In this document: in pieces, positions 1-9,688 of the stretch | Position numbering within the stretch: position 1 is the stretch's first letter | Layout of the letters: each line of letters opens with the position of its first letter | Position numbers and translations under genes: made by a program | The notes under the pieces: model-generated | Told to the model about the DNA's origin: nothing | Seen by the model: the letters and a program-made list of their open reading frames with translations, nothing else | Databases searched by the model: none | Source: Flavobacterium aquariorum | Lineage (GTDB): Bacteria > Bacteroidota > Bacteroidia > Flavobacteriales > Flavobacteriaceae | Assembly: GCF_003254745.1 (NCBI RefSeq) | Contig: NZ_QKXH01000002.1 | Coordinates: forward strand, 434,001 to 498,000 | Length of the DNA: 64,000 nucleotides | Direction of reading: 5' to 3'

Positions 1-310
1 GATTTTTTTAGACCTCTAAAAAACACTACTTTTCTAACAATATAAATGCATTGGACAATAATTGAGTTACTTATTTAAATACAATAAATTAAATAATGAT
101 TGCAAATAATACTATTCAGCCAGATATATCTTTTTTCTTGTTACAAAACTATATCTATAAACTGTTCTGTTTTTGCAATATAAATTAATCATTATAGGAC
201 CTATTTCTTAATTTAGCACCTCAAAATTGAACTATTTTCATGTTTTTTATTTGTTACTTTGCAAAAATGTTTTTTAAACATATCAAATACAACACAAAGA
301 ATAGATACTT
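1..310. other. Intergenic region upstream of first GT2 gene
   Basis: No coding sequence or RNA gene is visible in this very AT-rich stretch. Near its right end, around 255-262, there is a TTACTTTGC sequence. This is a near match to the Bacteroidota -7 box (TAnnTTTG) about 50 bases before the first gene, so it is a weak promoter candidate. The window edge prevents saying what lies to the left. Confidence 0.5.
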
Positions 311-1252
311 ATGACAACGCAAGAAAAATACGATATTGCAGTAATTCTTATAAACTATAATTCAAGCGAACACAGTATCAACTGCATCCATTCAATACTT
401 AAAAATACATCTGATAATTTAAATTTTCAAATCATCATCACAGACAATGCCTCTGAAGAAAAAGACTATTTAAATTTAAAGAAATTTTGTGATCAGGAAA
501 ATAATCCTAAAATAAAATTATATCGCAGTAATATCAACACTGGTTTTGGAGGCGGAAATATGCATGGTGTACAATATGCGAATGCTAATTATTTAGCCTT
601 TTTAAACAATGACACATTACTACTGAATGATTGCCTTTCAATACTCAAAAAATTCTTAGAAGAAAACAAAAATACTGGTATAGTTGGAGGTCAAGCCTAT
701 AAAGAAGATGGCTCATTTATGCTTTGTTCAGATCATTTTGCATCTCCATATACTGAGCTTTTTGGAAAAAAAATATTAGAAAAATTAAATCCCATAAAAT
801 ATCCCAAAAGCAAGAAACTTTACGACAATCCTACACGAGTAAACTATATTACAGGAAGTTTTATGTTTATGAGAACTGAGGATTTTAATGAAATTGGAGG
901 ATTTGACACAAATATCTTTTTATATCATGAAGAATCTGATTTATGCAAACGATTGCTCAACATATCCAAATTGGCCTATTTAATACCTGATGCAAAATAT
1001 ATTCATTTACATGGCGTTAGCACCACACAATCTATAGCAATTAAGAAAGAATTAAAAATATCTTTATTATATGTAATCCAAAAACACTATGGCTTTTGGG
1101 CACATAAAATAGTTTTGGTTTTCCTTACTATTAAATATTTTTTCAGTGGTATCGTAAAAACTAAAAACAGAGCTCTTTTCGTATTAGTTTTAAATGGAGC
1201 CCCTTTGACTAAATCTTTAAAACAAATTCAAAAAATACAAATTATTAAATAG
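311..1252 (+). CDS. Glycosyltransferase family 2 (rhamnosyltransferase-like)
   Basis: Predicted cytoplasmic, membrane-associated enzyme transferring a sugar from a nucleotide donor during surface polysaccharide assembly. The GT-A nucleotide-binding strand is at residues 8-16 (AVILINYNS). The TDNAS loop is at 44-48, the NTGFGGGN segment at 76-83, and LNND at 98-101 takes the place of the metal-binding DxD. An acidic YHEESDLC motif near residue 205 is typical of RfbF/WbbL-type GT2 enzymes. A hydrophobic stretch near the C-terminus (about 258-275) may anchor it to the membrane. At 313 aa it has normal length. It stands alone, with long AT-rich gaps on both sides. Family assignment is firm; donor and acceptor cannot be read from sequence. 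Confidence 0.88.
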   Translation: MTTQEKYDIAVILINYNSSEHSINCIHSILKNTSDNLNFQIIITDNASEEKDYLNLKKFCDQENNPKIKLYRSNINTGFGGGNMHGVQYANANYLAFLNNDTLLLNDCLSILKKFLEENKNTGIVGGQAYKEDGSFMLCSDHFASPYTELFGKKILEKLNPIKYPKSKKLYDNPTRVNYITGSFMFMRTEDFNEIGGFDTNIFLYHEESDLCKRLLNISKLAYLIPDAKYIHLHGVSTTQSIAIKKELKISLLYVIQKHYGFWAHKIVLVFLTIKYFFSGIVKTKNRALFVLVLNGAPLTKSLKQIQKIQIIK

Positions 1253-1572
1253 CAAAATATGAAGTTGGTATAGATTTAATTAGTTACTAATAAATTGATA
1301 GATTTTAAAAAAAACCGGTTGCATATGAAAACAACAATTATACCCTAAGGTTCTTCCGAAATAGTATTTTAAAAAACCTTTAATCAATTATATTTTATAG
1401 TTTTTAACTATACAGGAATTATATAACGATTATATTTGTGTTAAACCAATTATGTGTGTGTGTTTAAAATTCTTGAAGGTTCACTTAAGTCTTTTTTATA
1501 AAGAACAAATTTTCACTAAATCTGTCATCTTATATTGCTTAAATCCAATAATTCAATGCAATTTTAGAAAAT
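1253..1572. other. Non-coding gap between convergent genes
   Basis: About 320 bases without a credible gene between the plus-strand GT2 and the minus-strand GT17 gene. It holds a perfect -7 box, TATATTTG at 1431-1438, pointing right. No plus-strand gene follows for over 1.2 kb, so the box is either chance in AT-rich DNA or marks an unannotated RNA. A short GT run lies at about 1451-1461. No clear terminator hairpin was recognised. Confidence 0.4.
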
Positions 1573-2427
1573 TTATTTAACAATAAAAAGTTTCTCAAAT
1601 TTATTATATCCTTCTTTAGTCTTTAAGTATTTGGGCAAATTAGAATCTTTACTTATGACTTCAAACTCCATTTCTCGACCAAAGAGATCTTTACCAGTGT
1701 TAATTAATTCAATTATACTTTTTTCATCTTTATACTCTGCTAAATTATATTCTGAATGAGAAAAAGCCTCTAATTTTTGAATTATTTTTTTAACACCTCC
1801 AACATAAGTAAAATGCCATCCAGCATTTGGAATAATTTCATAAACTTCTCCCCTTCTTTTGGTTCGCATAATTGTTTTTCGAATTTTAAAAGGCTTCTTT
1901 TTAAAAAGTCTATAGGGTACCATTGCGGTACAATGCCAAATCCCATCTATGGATTCTTCTTTAGTCATATTGCTTCCACTGTCAAACACAAGCTTATTAT
2001 TAAGAAAATACATAAACATATCCATCTTCAACCCATAAATTTTATTTATTCCTTGATGAATATATTTTTTAATTACTGAAGCATCTGGAATTTCATCAAC
2101 ATCAGAAATCAGTATAATATCATCAGGTTTACAGTCTACTAAACCTTTGACAATAGAATTTCTTTGAAAGAATTCTATTTTCCATGGAGAAAAAGGATTA
2201 AATATTGGAACAAATAATGGATACTTTGATATTTTTACATGTATTATCTTATCTAAAAATCCAGAAAAACGCTCTTTATTTTCTTCAAAAATAAAAGGTT
2301 TTGAAGAATTTTGAAATGTTCTATCAGCTTCTACCAATACAAATTTATCAACAACATCGTTTAATTCATTTAGCCGTATTTCTAGTAAATCTAATTCATT
2401 AAAGAAAATAAAACAATCATAGACCAT
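1573..2427 (-). CDS. Glycosyltransferase family 17 protein
   Basis: Predicted beta-1,4-N-acetylglucosaminyltransferase-like enzyme. GT17 is the family of eukaryotic MGAT3, and bacterial members occur in polysaccharide loci. The start is set at the ATG at 2427: an upstream TTG at 2442 is in frame but falls inside a TATATTTG promoter box. From this start the family's opening motif appears at once (YDCFIFFNELDLLEIRL, residues 3-19), followed by LVEADRTF at 31-38 and SDVDEIP at 108-114, the likely metal/nucleotide site. Length is 284 aa, normal for the family. It is transcribed against its neighbours. The acceptor is unknown. Confidence 0.85.
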   Translation of the reverse strand: MVYDCFIFFNELDLLEIRLNELNDVVDKFVLVEADRTFQNSSKPFIFEENKERFSGFLDKIIHVKISKYPLFVPIFNPFSPWKIEFFQRNSIVKGLVDCKPDDIILISDVDEIPDASVIKKYIHQGINKIYGLKMDMFMYFLNNKLVFDSGSNMTKEESIDGIWHCTAMVPYRLFKKKPFKIRKTIMRTKRRGEVYEIIPNAGWHFTYVGGVKKIIQKLEAFSHSEYNLAEYKDEKSIIELINTGKDLFGREMEFEVISKDSNLPKYLKTKEGYNKFEKLFIVK

Positions 2428-2439
2428 ATCTTTTTTGCA

Positions 2440-2447
2440 CAAATATA
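2440..2447 (-). promoter_or_regulatory. -7 promoter box (TATATTTG) of the GT17 gene
   Basis: On the minus strand this reads TATATTTG, a perfect Bacteroidota -7 element. It lies 12 bases before the ATG at 2427, which would give a leader of only a few bases. No good TTTG -33 box was found at the expected spacing. Confidence 0.5.
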
Positions 2448-2666
2448 ATAAAAATAAGTAGGTTTCGAATTAAATCAAAATTACTATACTAATAGATTAA
2501 GCATAACTTATTTAAATTAAAAAATCTAAATTTGCGAATTCTAAAAAAATAATTTTAAAAAAATTTAACCATAAAGCAAGAAAAAAGCTTGTATTTAGTA
2601 ACTTTTTTATATCATTTATCAAAACAAAAACAAGATTATTTAATTTAAAAACAATCATTTATCAAG

Positions 2667-2674
2667 TACATTTG
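2667..2674 (+). promoter_or_regulatory. -7 promoter box (TACATTTG)
   Basis: Perfect TAnnTTTG match 36 bases upstream of the ATG at 2711. The -33 region is only TTTA-like. Probable promoter of the CgeB-like glycosyltransferase gene. Confidence 0.5.
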
Positions 2675-2710
2675 TAATTAATTCGCACAACAGTATTAAA
2701 ATATTCTTAA

Positions 2711-3655
2711 ATGAAAATAACAATAATAAGCTATGATAATTGGGGACTCAATAATAACTTAAAAAATGCTTTGGAACAAAACGGCCATATAGTACATCAT
2801 ATTAATTTTTTTGATTTTAAGCACAATTACCCCAATTTTCAAACTAAACTTTACAATTTTATTTTAAAGACAATATTTAGCAAAAACATTAAAAACATTT
2901 ATTACGGTAAAGAAATACTCAAGAAGTTAGAAAAAAACAATGAAATCCAAGACATAATTCTAACCATTAAAGGAGATTTCATTGACCCTAAATCTATTTT
3001 GGAATTTAAGAAATTTACACAAAAATCTATTGCATTTTTTAATGACAGTATTACAAGATGTCCAAAAATTAAACACACAATTCCAAATTTTGATGAAGTA
3101 TATTCTTTTGAAAAAGACGATTGCGAAAAATACAATCTAAAGTTCCTTACCAATTGGATTTATCCTATTCCAAAAAGCGAGCAAAAAAAAACTAATTATC
3201 AAGTTTTTAACATTAGCTCCAAAGACAGGCGTTTTTCATTAATATTAAAAATAGTCTCAATTTTAAAAGAAAAAAACATTAATTATAAAATTATTGTTTT
3301 TGATAAAAAAAATAAAAACCAGAAGTCTAATATTGAATACATATCAAAACAAATTCCATTGACTGAGGTTAATGATTATTTGCACACTTCCCAGGTTTTA
3401 CTTGACATTAATAGAAAAGGACAAAAAGGACTCACTTTTAGAGTATTTGAAAGTATTGGTTTACAAAAAAAATTAATCACCACAAATGCAGACATTAAAA
3501 ATTATGATTTCTACAACCCTAATAACATATTGATAATAGATGAGAAAAAACCTAATATCTCTTTGGATTTTTTCAATACCAAATACGAGAAAATCTCCAA
3601 AGAAATGCTCAAAAATTATACTATAAAGGGATGGATTAATCAAGTTTTAAATTAA
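2711..3655 (+). CDS. CgeB-like glycosyltransferase
   Basis: Predicted GT-B fold glycosyltransferase of the CgeB/GT1 type, acting in the cytoplasm. The N-terminal half begins with a Rossmann-like strand and short loop (KITIISYDNWGLNN, residues 2-15) and carries a TIKGDFIDP segment like the CgeB N-terminal domain. The C-terminal part has the nucleotide-sugar binding pattern GLTFRVFESIGLQKKLITT, with the conserved glutamate in FESIG, followed by an N-x-LIID strand. It is 314 aa and very lysine- and asparagine-rich. It has its own promoter box and is followed by the Wzi homologue, which suggests a role in surface polysaccharide. Specificity is unknown. Confidence 0.7.
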   Translation: MKITIISYDNWGLNNNLKNALEQNGHIVHHINFFDFKHNYPNFQTKLYNFILKTIFSKNIKNIYYGKEILKKLEKNNEIQDIILTIKGDFIDPKSILEFKKFTQKSIAFFNDSITRCPKIKHTIPNFDEVYSFEKDDCEKYNLKFLTNWIYPIPKSEQKKTNYQVFNISSKDRRFSLILKIVSILKEKNINYKIIVFDKKNKNQKSNIEYISKQIPLTEVNDYLHTSQVLLDINRKGQKGLTFRVFESIGLQKKLITTNADIKNYDFYNPNNILIIDEKKPNISLDFFNTKYEKISKEMLKNYTIKGWINQVLN

Positions 3656-3710
3656 CCTTATCAACTTTACAATTAGATAATTTTCAATTAATAATCCAAC
3701 ATTAATAAAG

Positions 3711-3718
3711 TATATTTG
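3711..3718 (+). promoter_or_regulatory. -7 promoter box (TATATTTG) upstream of wzi-like gene
   Basis: Perfect TAnnTTTG box followed by CA, 65 bases before the ATG at 3784. A TTTTC at 3681-3685 is a weak -33 candidate. The long leader contains no obvious structure. Confidence 0.5.
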
Positions 3719-3783
3719 CATTTTTTAAAATTAATTTATTCCAAAATACTTTATTAAAAACCATTTTTTGAAAAAACAAATTC

Positions 3784-5376
3784 ATGAAAATACAATTCAC
3801 ATTAGCTATTACCATTTTAACAGCTTTATCTTTAAAGGCACAGAGCATCCCAGTAGGTTCTATTGATCTAATAGAACAAAGAAGCAGAAATGAACAATTA
3901 TTGGGTAATGGAAATCCATTAATATCTTATACTTTAAGGCCGTTAGCATTAGAAATAGTAGATTCTACACAAACATATGACATCCATTCCAAAAAAGTAA
4001 CAACAAAGATACTTCCCATTACATTAACTCAGCAATACAATACATTTGCTCCTTATGGTTGGAATGATGGTTCGATGATTCCTGCAAAAGGATATCAAAC
4101 ACTTCTTACTGCTGGTTTATACGCTCAATATGGGATTTTGAGTGTACAGTTAAAACCAGAATATGTATATGCCGCTAATCCTGATTTTGACATTTTCCCA
4201 TTAACTGAATCTAGCTCAGTTCGTCAAATCAATGCTTATTATTTAAACTATACTGATCTACCTACTCCCTATGGAGATAATTCCTATAGTAAATTAAACT
4301 GGGGTCAGAGTAATATCAAACTCAACATTAATAAATTTTCTGTTGGTATATCTACTGAAAACTTGTGGTGGGGTCCAGGAAATAGAAATTCGTTGATAAT
4401 GAGCAATAACGCAACAGGGTTTTTACATTTCACCTTAAATACGAGACAGCCAGTAGAAACTTTTATAGGAAGTTTTGAAGGACAAATTATATCTGGTAAA
4501 TTAGAGGGATCTGGCTTAAGGAGCCCGAAATCACAATTTATAATTGATGGCGTGGATTACGAGATTCCCAAAAGCAATGATTGGCGCTATATCAATGGAC
4601 TCTCCATAAACTATCACCCTAAATGGATTCCTGGCCTATTTGTGGGATTGAATCGTACTATACAAGTTTATCGTGATGACATGGGAAACAGTTTTTCAGA
4701 TTATATGCCAATTTTTGATCCTTTTCAGAAAAAAAATCTAACAAACGAAGATCCAAAAAACAGGGACCAATTAGCTGCTCTATTTTTTAGATGGGCTATG
4801 AAAGAATCAAAATTCGAATTTTATGGAGAAACCGGTTGGAACGATCACTCCTCAACACTTTGGGATTTATCTGAATCCCCAGAACATTCCAGAGCATATC
4901 TTTTTGGTTTTAATAAACTTTTTATACTTAATAAAACCAAGAATAAATATTTGAAAGTAAATTTTGAAACTACTCATTTAGAACAAAGTGCTGACCGTAT
5001 CGTAAGACCTGCGGGCGCTTGGTATCTTCATGGAATCATAAAACATGGCTACACCAATAAAGGAGAAGTTCTTGGGGCAGGTATAGGACCTGGGAGTAAT
5101 TCACAGACTTTAGATTTTAGTGTTTGGGAAAAGGATAAAGTTTGGGGAATTCAAGTAGAACGATATGCTCATAATATGGATTTTTATTATGATGCCTATA
5201 CATACTATAATCACAAATGGGTTGATTTAAAATTAAACACTTATGCTTATCGAAAATTTGGTAACTTAGGTGTTCAAGCAAACCTAAATCTTTCTGAAAT
5301 TCGCAATTATCAGTGGCTTTTAGACAATAACAAAATTAATCTGCAATTTCAATTATCATTGCAATATCAGTTATAA
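3784..5376 (+). CDS. Wzi-family capsule assembly outer-membrane protein
   Basis: Predicted outer-membrane beta-barrel of the Caps_assemb_Wzi family; in E. coli, Wzi helps attach capsular polysaccharide to the cell surface. The signal peptide is residues 1-19, with a predicted cut after LKAQ. The family features are present: a glycine/tryptophan-rich segment ENLWWGPGNRNSLIMSNN near residue 196, and alternating aromatic beta-strands throughout, ending in a barrel-type C-terminus (LQFQLSLQYQL). At 530 aa it has the usual Bacteroidota length. It sits between glycosyltransferase genes, which supports a capsule role, and may work with the Wza/Wzc system at 59970-63138. Confidence 0.87.
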   Translation: MKIQFTLAITILTALSLKAQSIPVGSIDLIEQRSRNEQLLGNGNPLISYTLRPLALEIVDSTQTYDIHSKKVTTKILPITLTQQYNTFAPYGWNDGSMIPAKGYQTLLTAGLYAQYGILSVQLKPEYVYAANPDFDIFPLTESSSVRQINAYYLNYTDLPTPYGDNSYSKLNWGQSNIKLNINKFSVGISTENLWWGPGNRNSLIMSNNATGFLHFTLNTRQPVETFIGSFEGQIISGKLEGSGLRSPKSQFIIDGVDYEIPKSNDWRYINGLSINYHPKWIPGLFVGLNRTIQVYRDDMGNSFSDYMPIFDPFQKKNLTNEDPKNRDQLAALFFRWAMKESKFEFYGETGWNDHSSTLWDLSESPEHSRAYLFGFNKLFILNKTKNKYLKVNFETTHLEQSADRIVRPAGAWYLHGIIKHGYTNKGEVLGAGIGPGSNSQTLDFSVWEKDKVWGIQVERYAHNMDFYYDAYTYYNHKWVDLKLNTYAYRKFGNLGVQANLNLSEIRNYQWLLDNNKINLQFQLSLQYQL

Positions 5377-5435
5377 AAAAAAGCAAGATATCAAAAATGT
5401 AATTTTTCATTTTATTCAATAAAAGAAAACACACT

Positions 5436-6413
5436 ATGAAAACTTCTGTTGCAATGTGTACTTATAATGGAGAAAAATATATTAAAGAACAGCTTGAAAG
5501 TATTTTTAACCAAACTGTAGCTATTGATGAAATAATCATTTGTGATGATGGATCCAATGATAAAACTATTACAATTATTGAGCTAATTCAAATAGAAAAT
5601 CCCAATAAAATATCTTTATATAAGAACCAAATTAATTTAGGAAGTACTAAAAATTTTGAAAAAGCAATTGAATTTTGTTCTGGGGATTACATTTTTTTAA
5701 GTGATCAGGATGATATTTGGAAAGAAAACAAGGTAGAGAAAGTCATTCAACATTTTTTTAAGAATCCATCAACTGAAGCCGTTTTTACTAATGGAGATTT
5801 ATTTAATGGTGAAAATAAAAAAATCGAAACACACTCTCTTTGGGATTCTGTTTTTTTTATGGAAAATCAATTATCAAAACCAATTGATTTATATCAGCAT
5901 ATTTTATTTAAAGCAAATATGGTGACTGGTGCCACCCTTTGTATTAAAAAGGAAATAAAAAAATTAATTTTGCCCATTCCTAATATCAAAAAATTCTATC
6001 ATGATGAATGGATTGCAATAGTTATAGCCTCGCGAAACAATTTAGAATATCTAACCGATAAATTAATCTCATACAGAATTCATTCTAGCCAACAAAGTGG
6101 TATTAGTAGTAATCTTAAAATAAGTAAATCAAAGAAATATCAATTAAAGAGCAACCACATTTTAGGTCATGACACACCAAACTCATTTCAGGAACATAGC
6201 CAATTAGCTAAACTATATTTTCGCAATTATTTGAAATTTAAAACTGCTTCCAAAGAAGTTAAGAATGACTTTCCAGTAAATTTTAACGAAATAGCCGAAA
6301 CTTATTTGGATTTATTCAAAAAATGCAATGAATCGCTAAAAAAAGCCAATCCAATTTTCTATTTTTTTAGAAATTTGACCGACAAGATGAGAGGAAAAAG
6401 ACAATTAAATTAA
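5436..6413 (+). CDS. Glycosyltransferase family 2 protein
   Basis: Predicted GT-A fold sugar transferase for surface polysaccharide. The opening motif SVAMCTYNGEKYIKEQLESI (residues 4-23) is that of WbbD/RfbG-type GT2 enzymes. It is followed by ICDDGSND at 35-42 and the catalytic/metal site SDQDD near residues 89-93. A late HDEWIA motif, near 189-194, contributes the conserved ED-like acidic residue. It is 325 aa. The gene is followed after 7 bases by the threonylcarbamoyl-AMP synthase gene, so the two may be co-transcribed although their roles differ. Substrate unknown. Confidence 0.87.
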   Translation: MKTSVAMCTYNGEKYIKEQLESIFNQTVAIDEIIICDDGSNDKTITIIELIQIENPNKISLYKNQINLGSTKNFEKAIEFCSGDYIFLSDQDDIWKENKVEKVIQHFFKNPSTEAVFTNGDLFNGENKKIETHSLWDSVFFMENQLSKPIDLYQHILFKANMVTGATLCIKKEIKKLILPIPNIKKFYHDEWIAIVIASRNNLEYLTDKLISYRIHSSQQSGISSNLKISKSKKYQLKSNHILGHDTPNSFQEHSQLAKLYFRNYLKFKTASKEVKNDFPVNFNEIAETYLDLFKKCNESLKKANPIFYFFRNLTDKMRGKRQLN

Positions 6414-6420
6414 AAACAAA

Positions 6421-6987
6421 ATGGACATCAATCAAGAAATACACAACGCATTCGAAGTCATAAAAGAAGGCGGAATCATCCTCTACCCTACCGACACCGT
6501 TTGGGGAATTGGATGTGATGCAACCAATCCAGAAGCTGTCGCTAAAATATATAAACTCAAACAAAGAGCCGAGACCCAAAGCATGATTTGCCTGATGAAT
6601 GGCGAAAAAATGATTTACAATGTTTTCAAAGAAATACCAGAAGTAGCTTGGCAAATTATGGACTTTTCCGAAAATCCAACTACTTTAGTTTTAGACAAAC
6701 CTCGTAATGTAGCTCCAAACATTATTGCGCCCGATAATACATTGGGCATTCGTCTTGTCAAAGAACCTTTTTGTTTCAAACTGATGGAACGTATGAAAAA
6801 ACCATTGGTCTCCACTTCGGCTAATATTTCTGGCCAACCGACTCCAAAAAGTTTCAAAGAAATTAGTCCCGAAATTATAAAAGGAGTTGACTATGTTGTA
6901 AATTTGCACCACGATAAAATTGCTGGAAAACCTTCAACAATCATTAAATTAACTAATGATTCACAGGTAAAAGTGATTCGCAAATAG
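6421..6987 (+). CDS. L-threonylcarbamoyladenylate synthase (Sua5/YciO/YrdC family)
   Basis: Makes threonylcarbamoyl-AMP from threonine, bicarbonate and ATP, the first step of t6A37 modification of ANN-decoding tRNAs. The YrdC domain fills the protein: PTDTVWGIGCDA at 23-34 is the substrate-binding signature, with a KxR motif (KLKQR) near 45-49 and STSANISGQPTP near 132-143. At 188 aa it is the short TsaC-like form without the Sua5 C-terminal domain. It stands before the CCA-adding enzyme gene, making a small tRNA-maturation pair. YciO-like paralogues are an alternative assignment. Confidence 0.88.
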   Translation: MDINQEIHNAFEVIKEGGIILYPTDTVWGIGCDATNPEAVAKIYKLKQRAETQSMICLMNGEKMIYNVFKEIPEVAWQIMDFSENPTTLVLDKPRNVAPNIIAPDNTLGIRLVKEPFCFKLMERMKKPLVSTSANISGQPTPKSFKEISPEIIKGVDYVVNLHHDKIAGKPSTIIKLTNDSQVKVIRK

Positions 6988-7039
6988 TTTTCAGTTTTCA
7001 GTTTAACCACTTTAAACTTTAAGCTTTAAACCAATAAAA

Positions 7040-8476
7040 ATGAGCACTAAAACTTCATACAAAGAAGCCTTAAATAATAAAATATTCGAAGTCATTTCGC
7101 AAGCATCCCAAGAACTAAATGTCGAAAGTTATGTGATTGGTGGTTTTGTACGTGATTTACTTTTAAACAGAAACTCAAAAAAAGATATCGATGTTGTAGC
7201 CGTTGGAAGTGGAATCGAACTGGCCCTGAAAGTATCTGATTTACTTCCTAAAAAACCAAAAGTACAAGTTTTTAAGACTTATGGAACTGCAATGTTGCGT
7301 TTTGAAGACACCGAAATTGAATTTGTGGGCGCTCGAAAAGAATCCTATAATCTTGACAGCAGAAATCCTATTGTTGAAAACGGAACGCTCCAAGACGATC
7401 AAAACAGGCGCGATTTCACCATTAATGCCCTAGCTTTATCATTGAACGCTACTAATTTTGGTGCTCTTTCTGATCCCTTCGGCGGTATTTGCGATTTGGA
7501 AAACAAAATCATAAAAACGCCACTCGACCCAGACATCACTTTTTCTGATGATCCTTTGCGAATGCTAAGAGGAATTCGGTTTGCAACTCAATTGGGTTTT
7601 GAAATAGACCAAAATTCATTGGACTCCATTACCAAAAATGCTGAACGTATCAAAATCATTTCCGGTGAGCGTATTGTCGAAGAATTGAATAAAATCCTTT
7701 CTACAGACAAACCTTCCGTTGGATTTTTGTTATTATTTAAAACTGGACTTTTGGATATTATCCTTCCTGAATTGACCGCTTTAAACCAAGTGGAAGAAAT
7801 AGAAGGTCACACCCACAAAAACAACTTTTACCACACGCTTGAAGTAGTGGATAATATTTGTCCAAATACCGACGATGTTTGGTTACGTTGGTCGGCTTTG
7901 CTTCACGATATTGGGAAAGCTCCAACTAAACGCTTCAACAAAAAGCAAGGGTGGACTTTTCACGGACATGAATTTCTTGGCGGGAAAATGGTAAAAAAAA
8001 TATTTGAACGCTTACACATGCCATTGAACCATAAAATGAAATTTGTCCAAAAAATGGTCATTATGAGTTCCCGTCCAATCGTTTTGGCACAAGATATAGT
8101 AACAGACTCGGCAGTACGACGTTTGGTTTTTGATGCAGGGGAAGATGTGGAAAATTTAATGACACTTTGTGAAGCCGATATTACCACCAAAAACCCTAAT
8201 AAATTCAGGAAATATCATAGTAATTTTGAAATTGTACGCAAAAAAATTGTCGAAGTCGAAGAACGCGACCACATTCGCAATTTTCAACCGCCAATTTCCG
8301 GCGAAGAGATTATGGGAATTTTCGACCTGAAGCCTTCCCGCGAAATAGGGATACTTAAAGAAGCCATTAAAGAAGCCATACTTGAAGGGGAAATTGCCAA
8401 TGATTATGATGCCGCCTATGAATTTATGATGAAAAAAGCGCAGAAGTTGGGATTACAGAAAGTGGAAAAAAACTGA
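7040..8476 (+). CDS. cca: CCA-adding tRNA nucleotidyltransferase with HD domain
   Basis: Adds or repairs the 3'-CCA end of tRNAs using CTP and ATP. The class II nucleotidyltransferase head shows GGFVRD at 34-39 and the metal-binding DxD at 49-51 (KKDIDVV). It is followed by the [10 protein letters not shown] motif near 128 and the nucleotide-selection region [12 protein letters not shown] near 171. An HD phosphohydrolase domain follows, with [10 protein letters not shown] near 287-296. At 478 aa the length is normal for the Bacteroidota form. The three tRNA-Glu genes in this window lack encoded CCA, consistent with need for this enzyme. Confidence 0.93.
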   Translation: MSTKTSYKEALNNKIFEVISQASQELNVESYVIGGFVRDLLLNRNSKKDIDVVAVGSGIELALKVSDLLPKKPKVQVFKTYGTAMLRFEDTEIEFVGARKESYNLDSRNPIVENGTLQDDQNRRDFTINALALSLNATNFGALSDPFGGICDLENKIIKTPLDPDITFSDDPLRMLRGIRFATQLGFEIDQNSLDSITKNAERIKIISGERIVEELNKILSTDKPSVGFLLLFKTGLLDIILPELTALNQVEEIEGHTHKNNFYHTLEVVDNICPNTDDVWLRWSALLHDIGKAPTKRFNKKQGWTFHGHEFLGGKMVKKIFERLHMPLNHKMKFVQKMVIMSSRPIVLAQDIVTDSAVRRLVFDAGEDVENLMTLCEADITTKNPNKFRKYHSNFEIVRKKIVEVEERDHIRNFQPPISGEEIMGIFDLKPSREIGILKEAIKEAILEGEIANDYDAAYEFMMKKAQKLGLQKVEKN

Positions 8477-8497
8477 GAAAGATTAACATAATTAAAA

Positions 8498-9517
8498 ATG
8501 AAAAATAACAAATCCGTAATTATCTGGCTACTTTCAGGTTGCTTTTTAGTGTTTGTAATGGTTGTCGTGGGTGGTATCACTCGATTGACAAATTCAGGTT
8601 TATCGATGACCGACTGGCATTTGGTAACCGATACTCTTCCTCCTCTTACCGAAGTCAAATGGCAGGAAGCATTCGACCGATACAAACAGTTCCCTGAATA
8701 CCAAAAAATCAATATTCACAACGATTTCACACTTTCTGATTATAAGTTTATCTATTTTTGGGAATGGTTTCACCGTTTTATAGGGAGAATAATTGGTCTG
8801 GTTTTCATTGTTCCATTCTTTTATTTCTTAGCCAAAAAGAAAATTGACAAAGCCACATTAAATAAATGTTTCGTGCTACTCGGAATGGGTGCTTTGCAAG
8901 GCTTTTTTGGATGGTTTATGGTAAAAAGTGGTTTGATTGACAATCCGGACGTGAGTCATTTTCGTCTTTCGCTGCACCTCACTTTTGCTTTTCTAACTTT
9001 TGCCTATACTCTTTGGGTAGCACTGGATTTAATCTATCCAGATAGAAAAGAAGCCATTGTTCCTTTACAAAAAATAGCTCGATTTGCATTAGTGTTTTTG
9101 CTTTTGCAAATTGTATACGGTGGATTTGTTGCAGGTCTAAATGCAGGTCTAATTCACAACCATTGGCCCATGATGAGCGATGGACAATTCATTCACGACA
9201 GTGTATTTATTGAGCAAAAAACATTGCTACTAAACCTTACCGAAGGAAAAAGTGGCGTTCAACTGGTACACAGAACCTTAGCTTATGTTGTTGTGGGATT
9301 CATTTTATTCCTCTACTTTAAAAGCAAAAAATACCAACTGTCTTCACAACAACAAAACGGATTGAATGCATTGGTGCTAATCGTTTTTCTTCAATTTACT
9401 TTGGGTGTTTTTACATTACTGTACAGCGTACCACTTTGGCTTGGTTTAACCCATCAAATTGTAGCGTTCTTTCTTTTGACGGCAATGACATACACTTTGC
9501 ATCGATTGAGCAAATAA
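8498..9517 (+). CDS. ctaA: Heme A synthase (COX15/CtaA family)
   Basis: Oxidises the C8 methyl of heme O to a formyl group, giving heme A for cytochrome c oxidase. It is an integral membrane protein of 339 aa with about eight transmembrane helices. The first carries GGITRLTNSGLSMTDW (about 26-41). Family histidines are visible in WEWFHRFIGR near 88-97 and HLTFAF near 163; LVHRTLAY near 257 and LTHQIVA near 320 supply the second pair. The gene starts 21 bases after the CCA-adding enzyme stop and ends in a strong hairpin terminator. No other respiratory gene lies beside it. Confidence 0.92.
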   Translation: MKNNKSVIIWLLSGCFLVFVMVVVGGITRLTNSGLSMTDWHLVTDTLPPLTEVKWQEAFDRYKQFPEYQKINIHNDFTLSDYKFIYFWEWFHRFIGRIIGLVFIVPFFYFLAKKKIDKATLNKCFVLLGMGALQGFFGWFMVKSGLIDNPDVSHFRLSLHLTFAFLTFAYTLWVALDLIYPDRKEAIVPLQKIARFALVFLLLQIVYGGFVAGLNAGLIHNHWPMMSDGQFIHDSVFIEQKTLLLNLTEGKSGVQLVHRTLAYVVVGFILFLYFKSKKYQLSSQQQNGLNALVLIVFLQFTLGVFTLLYSVPLWLGLTHQIVAFFLLTAMTYTLHRLSK

Positions 9518-9534
9518 CACTATTTTATAGCTAA

Positions 9535-9596
9535 AAAATGCTTTTAGAAACAGAATGACTTCTTTGAAGAAACTGTTTCTAAAAGCGTTTTTGTTA
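9535..9596 (+). terminator. Hairpin terminator after heme A synthase gene
   Basis: A perfect 13-bp stem is formed by 9541-9553 and 9573-9585, with an 18-20 base loop that can itself pair, followed by a T-rich run. It ends the 5436/6421-9517 transcription unit. Confidence 0.85.
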
Positions 9597-9688
9597 TTTT
9601 TAACTACTGTTTACGATTCAAATACTTAAATTAGACTTACTTTTGTAGTCTGACTATATTGTCACATCTTGTTCTTTCATCCATTAAA

